Part shown: positions 1-4,781 of the stretch, piece after piece | Layout of the letters: each line of letters begins with the position of its first letter | Position numbering within the stretch: the stretch's first letter is position 1 | Assembly: GCA_937870605.1 (NCBI GenBank) | Contig: CALMZW010000293.1 | Location: 1 to 5,582 of the forward strand | From: an uncultured Synergistaceae bacterium | Lineage (GTDB): Bacteria; Synergistota; Synergistia; Synergistales; Aminobacteriaceae | Reading direction: 5' to 3' | Length of the DNA: 5,582 nucleotides | Notes under the pieces: generated by a model | The model's database searches: none | What the model was told of the DNA's origin: nothing | Seen by the model: only the letters and a program-made list of their open reading frames with translations | Position numbers and translations under genes: made by a program

Positions 1-1
1 A

Positions 2-1189
2 ACCGGGCTCGGCGTGTCTCTGATCGCGTCCGTCGCCGGCGGTTTTATCGGGATATTCATTCTGATCCTCTTCTCCGGGCCGCTCGCGAAGCTCGCGCTC
101 AAGTTCTGGCCCGCGGAGTATTTCGCGCTCGCGATTCTGGGTCTCTCGACCATCGCCTCGCTCGGAGGCGGCCGCTGGCTGGAGTCGTTCGTGGCGGTGC
201 TTCTGGGGTTGTTGCTGAACACTGTCGGGCTCGATCCCCTGAGCGGCGTCAGCCGCTTCACCTTCGACTTCATCCGGCTCTACGACGGGTTTTCGTTCAT
301 CCCCGTCCTGATCGGGCTCTTCGCGCTGAGCGAGGTCTTCTGCGGCATCGAATCGGGCGAAGTGAACACGCCGCCTCTCGTCCCCGACAAGGACAAGTCC
401 CCCTGGCCCGGCGTCCGGGATTATCTGAAGCTCAAATACGCGATGCTCCGCGCCGGGGTCATCGGCACCGTGATCGGCATCTTTCCGGGGGCGGGCGGGA
501 CGATCGCGTCGTTCATCGCCTACGACATCGAGAAACGCGTGAGCGACGACCCCGGGAGTTTCGGCAAGGGGACGCCCTTCGGCGTCGCCGCGGCGGAGGC
601 CTCCAACAGCGCATCCGTGGGCGGCGCGCTCGTTCCGCTGCTGACGCTCGGGATCCCCGGAAGCTCGTCGGCCGCGGTGCTTCTCGGCGCGCTGATGATT
701 CACGAACTCCAGCCGGGGCCGGAACTCTTCACGAAGCATCCGGAAATCGTCTACACGCTCTTCTCCAGCCTGCTCGTCGCGAACGTATTCATTCTCATTC
801 TCGGACTGCTCGGCGCGCGCCTCTGGATCCGCACCGCACTGATCCCGAAACGCGCCCTGTATCCGATGATCCTGGCGTTTTCGTTCATCGGCAGCTACGC
901 GGTCCGGTCCTCGATGTTCGACGTGGGCGTCTGCCTCGCGTTCGGCGTGATCGGGTGGATCCTGACGCGCTACGATTTCCCGGTGTCCCCGGTCGTTCTC
1001 GGAATGATCCTCGGCACGATGATCGAGCAGAACCTGCGCACGACGATCATGATGGGCGGCGTCCAGCTCTTCTTCACCCGTCCGCTGTCGCTGACGCTCC
1101 TGCTGCTTGCGTTCGCCTCCGTCCTCGTTCCGTACCTGAAGAGCAGAAAAGGTCCGTCGTCGCGTAAAGGAGCAGGGGGAGCCGCGTGA
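2..1189 (+). CDS. tctA: Tripartite tricarboxylate transporter large permease subunit, TctA family (5' end outside window)
   Basis: This is the large membrane subunit of a TctABC-type (TTT) secondary transporter, which imports carboxylates such as citrate using a periplasmic binding protein (TctC) and a small membrane subunit (TctB). The frame is open from base 2, and 395 residues are visible. Family members are usually about 500 residues, so roughly 105 N-terminal residues lie upstream; the GTG at 14 is internal, not a start. Visible family signatures are the ALKFWPAEYFALAILGL segment near the left edge, FPGAGG at visible residues 161-166, the EASNSASVGGALVP stretch at 199-212, and GIPGSSSAA at 217-225. 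The glycine/proline motifs match the second of the two PGxxG-type repeats of TctA. Many hydrophobic segments run to a basic tail. The stop overlaps the next gene by four bases. Family assignment is firm; the substrate cannot be read from the sequence. Neither tctB nor tctC is in the window. Confidence 0.95.
   Translation, partial: TGLGVSLIASVAGGFIGIFILILFSGPLAKLALKFWPAEYFALAILGLSTIASLGGGRWLESFVAVLLGLLLNTVGLDPLSGVSRFTFDFIRLYDGFSFIPVLIGLFALSEVFCGIESGEVNTPPLVPDKDKSPWPGVRDYLKLKYAMLRAGVIGTVIGIFPGAGGTIASFIAYDIEKRVSDDPGSFGKGTPFGVAAAEASNSASVGGALVPLLTLGIPGSSSAAVLLGALMIHELQPGPELFTKHPEIVYTLFSSLLVANVFILILGLLGARLWIRTALIPKRALYPMILAFSFIGSYAVRSSMFDVGVCLAFGVIGWILTRYDFPVSPVVLGMILGTMIEQNLRTTIMMGGVQLFFTRPLSLTLLLLAFASVLVPYLKSRKGPSSRKGAGGAA
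1175..1188 (+). promoter_or_regulatory. Ribosome binding site and GTG start overlapping the tctA stop
   Basis: GGGGGA at 1175-1180, preceded by AAAGGAG at 1167-1172, lies inside the last tctA codons and 5 bases before the GTG at 1186. The GTGA overlap of start and stop is typical of translational coupling and decides the start of the Na+/phosphate cotransporter gene. Confidence 0.65.
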
Positions 1190-2778
1190 TTCCGCACCTC
1201 TTCGATTTCATCGATATCCTGGGAGGGCTCGCGCTCTTCCTGTACGGCGTCGAAGAGTCCACGAGCGCGTTCGCAACGAGCTTCGGGGGGCCCTTCCGCG
1301 AGCTGATGATCCGTTTCACCCGACGCAAGCCGATGGCCCTCCTGTTCGGAATGATCCTGGCCGCCATCGCGCAGGGGAGCACCGTCGCCACGTCGTTCGC
1401 GATCGGTTTCGTGGACGTCGGGATGCTCTCCTTCGCGGGATCGGTCGTCGTCATGATGGGCGCGAGCGTCGGCGGGACGTTCGTCACCTTTCTGCTGAGT
1501 CTCGACATCGTCGCCTTCTCGCCGCTCCTTCTGGCCGTAAGCCTGCTCATGACGCGCTTCGGCAAAGGGAAAACGGCGAAGATGGGAAACGTCCTCCGAA
1601 GCCTCTCGCTCGTCCTGCTCGGAATGTTCGTTCTGAAACTCGGCGTCGGGCCGTTGCTGGCCGATCCGCGTTTCGGCCAACTCGCGGCGCGGGTCGCGGG
1701 GAATCCGTTTCTGACGGGATTCGCGGCCCTCGCGGCGACGGGCGTCCTCCAAAGCAGCTCGGCCGTCATGGCGCTCGCGGTTGCGCTCGCCACGGCCGGG
1801 GCGTTGCCGCTTTCGGCGGTTTTCCCGGTCGTCATGGGCGCGCACGTCGGCTCGTCCGTCACGGTGTTGCTCGCCGGGCTTTCCGGAAAGCAGAACGCGC
1901 GCAAGCTCGGCATCTGCACCTTCGTCTACAAGCTCAGCGGCGTCCTGCTGCTCATTCCGCTGCTGCCCTGGATCGAAATGCTGCTCTCGCGGGCGGGCGG
2001 TCCGATCTCCGGAACGATCGTCATGGCGCAGGTCGGAATGACCGTTTTCAACGCGCTGGTCTTCTATCCGTTCACGGACCTTCTCGCGTCGATATCGGGA
2101 CAGATCGCCGAACGCACGGGAGGGGAGCGCCTGGGAAGCCCCGTCTACCTCGACGAGGAACTCGTGGAGGTGCCCTCGCTCTCGATTCTGCTGCTTTCGC
2201 AGGAGATGATCCGGCTCGCGAACTACATGGAGCTGTACTGCCAGATTCTCTTCTTCCCCGAACAGGGACGGCGCGAGTTCGAACAGTTGCCTTCCGCGAT
2301 CCGGGACCTGTCCGAAACGTGCGAGGAATATATGTACCGGATCCGGATCTCCGCCGATGACGAACGCATGCGGGAGAGCTATGCTACGGTGTCGTATTCG
2401 ATGCTGGCCTTCCGCCAGATGGCGCGAATCCTCTCCGGGGACCTGCGCTGCATGGCGGAGCAGGGGACGATGGCGCTTTTCCGGCGGGAGGTCGGCGAAG
2501 AGACGTGGGAGGCGCTGACGCGCCTCGCGCACACGAACATACGTCTTGCGCTGCGCGCGTTCGCGCTCGGCGATGCGGATTCCGCATCCGACACGAGCCG
2601 CTACGAGCGCGAGTTCGACGAACTCGACCGGAAGATCCGTGCGCGGCTCGGGACGGAAGCGCTCAACCGGAGGGAACTCTCGCCGCTCATCGATTTTCTG
2701 TCGCAGGTGTACTCCCTCGTCAAAACCTCCCTCGAAGTCGCTCGGGGCGAGGCCTATCGCACCGTCGCGCGGAACTGA
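1186..2778 (+). CDS. Na+/phosphate cotransporter family protein with C-terminal PhoU-like domain
   Basis: A 530-residue member of the bacterial NptA/YjbB (SLC34-like) family, which moves inorganic phosphate across the inner membrane with sodium; some members act in export. About nine hydrophobic segments fill residues 8-304 as two inverted-type repeats. The second repeat has the classical QSSS at 189-192 followed by GAHVGSS at 218-224; the first has QGST at 63-66 and GASVGGT at 92-98, where the family usually has QSSS and GANIGTT. Residues 330-525 form a hydrophilic helical domain like PhoU (YEREFDELDRKIR at 473-485), but its last helix has SLVKTSLEVA where PhoU has the acidic ERxGD motif. 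The length suits a transporter-PhoU fusion. The GTG start overlaps the tctA stop, and phoU follows 29 bases downstream, supporting a phosphate-homeostasis role. The transport direction and whether the altered motifs still bind phosphate are unknown. Confidence 0.9.
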   Translation: MIPHLFDFIDILGGLALFLYGVEESTSAFATSFGGPFRELMIRFTRRKPMALLFGMILAAIAQGSTVATSFAIGFVDVGMLSFAGSVVVMMGASVGGTFVTFLLSLDIVAFSPLLLAVSLLMTRFGKGKTAKMGNVLRSLSLVLLGMFVLKLGVGPLLADPRFGQLAARVAGNPFLTGFAALAATGVLQSSSAVMALAVALATAGALPLSAVFPVVMGAHVGSSVTVLLAGLSGKQNARKLGICTFVYKLSGVLLLIPLLPWIEMLLSRAGGPISGTIVMAQVGMTVFNALVFYPFTDLLASISGQIAERTGGERLGSPVYLDEELVEVPSLSILLLSQEMIRLANYMELYCQILFFPEQGRREFEQLPSAIRDLSETCEEYMYRIRISADDERMRESYATVSYSMLAFRQMARILSGDLRCMAEQGTMALFRREVGEETWEALTRLAHTNIRLALRAFALGDADSASDTSRYEREFDELDRKIRARLGTEALNRRELSPLIDFLSQVYSLVKTSLEVARGEAYRTVARN

Positions 2779-2807
2779 ACGCCTGACTGGAAGGGAAGAA
2801 AACGGAC

Positions 2808-3533
2808 ATGGCGGAACGGAGCGGCCGGAAGGCCGTCGAATCCCTGTTGTATTCCACGGATCGCGTGCGTATTCTCGACATGGTGACGAAGATGGGCGAA
2901 ATGGCGTCGCAGGCGCTCGGCATGGCGGTCCGCTCTCTGGTCGATCGCGACGACGATCTCGCCTGGAGCGTCATCGAAGGAGACGACGCCATCGACCGGA
3001 TGGAGGAGTTCATCGACCAGGAGTGCCTCGGCTCCATCGCGATGCGGCGTCCCGGGGACGCCGAACTGCGCTTCGTCTTCGCGGCGCTCAAGATCATCAC
3101 CGATCTGGAGCGGATCGGCGACCAGGCCGAAAACATCGCCCAGAAGGCGCTCAAGCTCAACGCGTCGCACTCGTTCGTCCCGAAAGGGTGCATCCTGCCG
3201 ATGGTCGCATGTGTCCGCTCGATGCTCCACGACGCGTTGTGCGCGTTTCGGGACTCGGACGGGGAACTCGCCCGCGATCTGTGGCGCCGGGACGATGATA
3301 TCGACGGAGCGTACGCGGAAAGCACGAAGGATTTTCTCGAGTCCGTGTCCTCCGGCCTGTGCGCCGATCACGCAGCCGTCAAGGTCGGCGCGGAGGAACT
3401 GTGGATCATCCGCCACCTCGAACGCGCGGGGGATCACGTGATCAATATCGCCGAGCGCGCCTACTTCGTCGTCGAGGGAAAGCCCTTCCCCGCGAAGGAG
3501 GAGCGATCCTCGAAACGGGAAAACGACGTCTGA
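2808..3533 (+). CDS. phoU: PhoU family phosphate-homeostasis protein
   Basis: A 241-residue cytosolic protein of the PhoU family, a little longer than typical members because of a basic N-terminal extension. PhoU proteins are two repeated three-helix bundles that bind metal clusters at the inner membrane and restrain phosphate uptake or signalling. Both repeats show the hallmark: DLERIGDQAENI at residues 99-110 and HLERAGDHVINIAE at 203-216, with GDDAIDRMEEFID at 58-70 matching the family's acidic segment in the first repeat. The ATG at 2808 was chosen because a GGAAGGGA ribosome binding site lies at 2789-2796. A later ATG at 2880 would remove the predicted first helix. It follows the Na+/phosphate cotransporter by 29 bases and is probably co-transcribed with it. 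No pst genes or phoR/phoB are present, so its partner is more likely the adjacent cotransporter than a Pst system. No convincing terminator follows it. Confidence 0.95.
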   Translation: MAERSGRKAVESLLYSTDRVRILDMVTKMGEMASQALGMAVRSLVDRDDDLAWSVIEGDDAIDRMEEFIDQECLGSIAMRRPGDAELRFVFAALKIITDLERIGDQAENIAQKALKLNASHSFVPKGCILPMVACVRSMLHDALCAFRDSDGELARDLWRRDDDIDGAYAESTKDFLESVSSGLCADHAAVKVGAEELWIIRHLERAGDHVINIAERAYFVVEGKPFPAKEERSSKRENDV

Positions 3534-3573
3534 GCGCGCGTCCCGCCCCTGGAACCCGTCCGTAGAAGTACGC

Positions 3574-3590
3574 ATACCTTGCTGGGGTAT
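3574..3590 (+). repeat. Small inverted repeat overlapping the -10 box
   Basis: ATACC and GGTAT form 5-base arms separated by 7 bases, the right arm covering the first three bases of the TATAAT box. The position would suit a repressor operator, but arms this short can occur by chance and no regulator gene is nearby. Confidence 0.3.
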
Positions 3591-3593
3591 AAT
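3588..3593 (+). promoter_or_regulatory. -10 box of promoter for the Cys/Met-rich exported protein
   Basis: A perfect TATAAT lies at 3588-3593, 70 bases before the ATG at 3664, predicting transcription start near 3600. No good -35 hexamer is seen: at 17-base spacing the sequence is GAAGTA (3565-3570), far from TTGACA. The promoter may depend on an activator or be of moderate strength. There is no extended -10 TG. The preceding 50 bases after phoU show no clear terminator, so some read-through from the phosphate operon is possible. Confidence 0.6.
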
Positions 3594-3601
3594 GCCGATG
3601 C

Positions 3602-3616
3602 GACGGGGAACCCGTC
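3602..3616 (+). other. 5' leader hairpin
   Basis: GACGGG (3602-3607) pairs with CCCGTC (3611-3616) across a GAA loop, starting about two bases after the predicted transcription start. A hairpin at the extreme 5' end often protects mRNA from decay; that role is inferred. A weaker stem, CTGG 3625-3628 with CCAG 3636-3639, follows. Neither masks the ribosome binding site at 3650. Confidence 0.4.
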
Positions 3617-3649
3617 ACAGTACACTGGCTGCATTCCAGAGATTCATTC

Positions 3650-3655
3650 GGAGGT
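3650..3655 (+). promoter_or_regulatory. Strong ribosome binding site fixing the ATG at 3664
   Basis: GGAGGT ends 8 bases before the ATG at 3664. It decides against the longer in-frame reading from 3592, which overlaps the -10 box and would put basic residues in front of the signal peptide. The 11-base stretch GGAGGTGTGTG (3650-3660) recurs exactly at 4769-4779 before the next gene. Confidence 0.85.
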
Positions 3656-3663
3656 GTGTGGAG

Positions 3664-4272
3664 ATGAAACGGATTATTCTTGCCGGTGTAGCTGTAGCGG
3701 TTCTTGCGATAGCCGGAGCGGCGTTTGCGTTTGGCCCGGGAATGGGGCGGGGGTTCTGCGGCGCGGCGGGTGACCAGTGCGTCATGGCGGGCGGAGAAAT
3801 GGCCGGTTCCGCTGAAGCGTTCAGGAACGCGCCCTGCGGGCGGCGTTCGATGGAGAGAAACGACGGGTGTTGCGGCGGTCGGAACGACGACGCCCCGAAG
3901 TACTCCGGCAGACGCGGCGCCTGCGGCGGCGACCGGGATGCACGCTTCCAGGACAGGGGCGGGCGTTTCGAAGGGCGTCGCATGATGGGGCGGATGGGCG
4001 CAATGGCCGAAATGCCCGCCGAACTCAAGGCGAAGATGACCGAGATGGAAAAGGCCAGACTTCAGCTTCGTCTCGCGATGATGGACAACCCCGTCGATCA
4101 GGCGAAAGCGCGGGAGATTTTCGGGAAGATCCAGTCCATCCGGTCCGAAATGGCCGCGTGGCGCTTCGAGCAGATGCTCGCGGAGCAGGTGAAGGAAAAG
4201 GCGGCGGCGAAGCAGGAAGTACCGAAGCAGTCCGCCCAGACCGAAACCCCGTCGCCGACGCCGTCGAAATGA
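3664..4272 (+). CDS. Exported Cys/Met-rich protein, Spy/CpxP/ZraP-like
   Basis: A 202-residue protein with a clear signal peptide: MKR, then a hydrophobic core (residues 4-20), then AFA at 20-22 as the likely signal peptidase I site. The mature part begins with a Gly/Arg/Asp-rich segment (about 23-112) holding all six cysteines (32, 39, 58, 69, 70, 87). It continues with a Met-rich stretch (107-127) and a helical segment at 117-178. That segment, with the DNPVDQAKAREIFGKIQSIRSEM portion split across 141-163, resembles the helical hairpin of periplasmic Spy/CpxP/ZraP proteins, which act as chaperones or zinc/copper sensors in envelope stress. No LTxxQ motif is present, so membership is tentative. 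The tail (180-202) is Lys/Gln/Pro/Thr-rich and probably disordered. The gene has its own promoter and terminator, so it is expressed separately from the phosphate operon. Metal binding through the Cys and Met residues is inferred. Confidence is high for a real exported gene and moderate for the family. Confidence 0.8.
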   Translation: MKRIILAGVAVAVLAIAGAAFAFGPGMGRGFCGAAGDQCVMAGGEMAGSAEAFRNAPCGRRSMERNDGCCGGRNDDAPKYSGRRGACGGDRDARFQDRGGRFEGRRMMGRMGAMAEMPAELKAKMTEMEKARLQLRLAMMDNPVDQAKAREIFGKIQSIRSEMAAWRFEQMLAEQVKEKAAAKQEVPKQSAQTETPSPTPSK

Positions 4273-4316
4273 CGCGGCGATAGCGAATACGGTTTCTCAC
4301 GATACCCGAGACAACG

Positions 4317-4349
4317 ACGCCCTCCCGAAATTTCGGGAGGGCGTTCTTC
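4317..4349 (+). terminator. Rho-independent terminator
   Basis: A perfect 28-base palindrome (4317-4344; arms ACGCCCTCCCGAAA and its exact complement) begins 44 bases after the stop of the Cys/Met-rich exported protein. It folds into a GC-rich stem with a small AATT loop, followed by TTCTTC. The T-tract is interrupted by a C, but the stem is very stable. The complementary strand lacks a T-tract, so it acts for + strand transcripts. Confidence 0.85.
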
Positions 4350-4357
4350 ATGCAGGG

Positions 4358-4372
4358 GACGAATGCTTCGTC
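4358..4372 (+). terminator. Possible backup terminator hairpin
   Basis: GACGAA (4358-4363) pairs with TTCGTC (4367-4372) across a TGC loop, with two possible G-U pairs extending the stem outward, followed by TTGGTTCT. It lies 14 bases after the main palindrome. The stem is short and the T-tract poor, so this is only a candidate. Confidence 0.3.
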
Positions 4373-4474
4373 TTGGTTCTGCCGTTTCCGAACGATTTTG
4401 AACGTTCTCCAGGCGTCTCTCCGCCGGCGTCATCGACCGAATGTCTGCTTCTCCCCAAAACCGAACAAAAAATG

Positions 4475-4490
4475 ATTTTTTGCAAAAAAT
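4475..4490. repeat. Perfect 16-base AT palindrome within A/T-tracts
   Basis: ATTTTTTGCAAAAAAT is its own reverse complement. It sits among A/T-tracts at 4457-4460, 4467-4472, 4476-4481, 4484-4489 and 4496-4501, whose centres are 8-12 bases apart, close enough to the helical repeat to suggest bent DNA. It could bind a dimeric regulator or nucleoid protein; no function is shown. Confidence 0.55.
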
Positions 4491-4569
4491 ATGAGAATTT
4501 TCCTCTTCCCGTGTTCTCAAACCCCTCTTGGCCGGCTTGTCTCAAATGACGCAATATGTCGGGTTTTTT

Positions 4570-4600
4570 GTTGCGCCGCTTGTTTTCGAAGCGGTGCGAC
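4570..4600. repeat. 12-pair imperfect inverted repeat
   Basis: Bases 4570-4581 pair with 4589-4600 across a 7-base GTTTTCG loop, with two G-U pairs in the + strand RNA. The T-run (4564-4569) is before rather than after the stem, and on the other strand the stem is followed by A residues, so it is not a standard terminator on either strand. It could be a regulator site or part of an RNA. Confidence 0.45.
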
Positions 4601-4691
4601 GTTCAGCTTAATCTTATAGTACAAACGTGCGCAAAACGCAAATATGGTCGTATTGCCGGTATTATTAAATATGAAGCCGGATTTGACTGCC

Positions 4692-4720
4692 TTGACGCTC
4701 CGAGGGGATGTTCTTATAAT
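4692..4720 (+). promoter_or_regulatory. Near-consensus sigma70-type promoter for the membrane-anchored protein
   Basis: TTGACG at 4692-4697 (five of six consensus bases) and TATAAT at 4715-4720 (six of six) are separated by the ideal 17 bases. The predicted transcription start is near 4727, giving a leader of about 55 bases to the GTG at 4782. A second TTGAC lies 9 bases upstream at 4683-4687. This should be a strong constitutive-type promoter. Confidence 0.85.
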
Positions 4721-4768
4721 TTACTTATACTTAATAAAAGTTTTGCTACGGCATTGTACGATATCCCG

Positions 4769-4774
4769 GGAGGT
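4769..4774 (+). promoter_or_regulatory. Ribosome binding site choosing the GTG at 4782
   Basis: GGAGGT ends 7 bases before the GTG at 4782. In-frame GTG codons at 4773 and 4779 overlap it or lie too close, so 4782 is the preferred start. The segment GGAGGTGTGTG is identical to that before the gene at 3664. Confidence 0.75.
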
Positions 4775-4781
4775 GTGTGTG

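Larger units (their letters stand above)
4345..4781. other. 437-base non-coding region, AT-richer than the genes
   Basis: No believable gene is seen on either strand. The open frames here start at weak codons, lack ribosome binding sites, or run through the terminator or the promoter. The region contains a possible second terminator hairpin, A/T-tracts with a palindrome, a 12-pair hairpin, and the promoter for the last gene. A weak stem (CCGGC 4532-4536 with GTCGG 4558-4562, one G-U pair) precedes GTTTTTTG at 4563-4570 and could be a poor terminator, but no upstream transcript is evident. Confidence 0.6.

Noticed and set aside
970..2532. Long open frame (520 codons) on the - strand
   Set aside because: It is antisense to the clearly recognisable tctA end and cotransporter gene. 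Its product is dominated by Arg, Asp, Glu and His in low-complexity runs, as expected when high-GC codons are read from the opposite strand.
2754..3575. Open frame on the - strand opposite phoU
   Set aside because: PhoU on the + strand has both diagnostic motifs; the antisense product has no recognisable features.
3574..3593. CueR/MerR-type metal-responsive operator suggested by CCTTGCTGG
   Set aside because: MerR-type operators lie between -35 and -10 with a 19-20 base spacer; here the dyad overlaps the -10 and no -35 is present, so the resemblance is superficial.
3592..3663. Upstream extension of the Cys/Met-rich protein to an ATG at 3592
   Set aside because: It overlaps the TATAAT box, has no ribosome binding site, and would put a basic segment before an obvious signal peptide; ATG 3664 has GGAGGT at ideal distance.
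4098..4554. Open frames on the - strand (140 and 68 codons) across the non-coding region
   Set aside because: One runs through the terminator palindrome and into the gene at 3664; the other starts at a TTG. Neither has a ribosome binding site or recognisable protein features.
4345..4781. tRNA, riboswitch or CRISPR array in the long non-coding region
   Set aside because: No cloverleaf, no recognisable aptamer core and no regularly spaced repeats were found.
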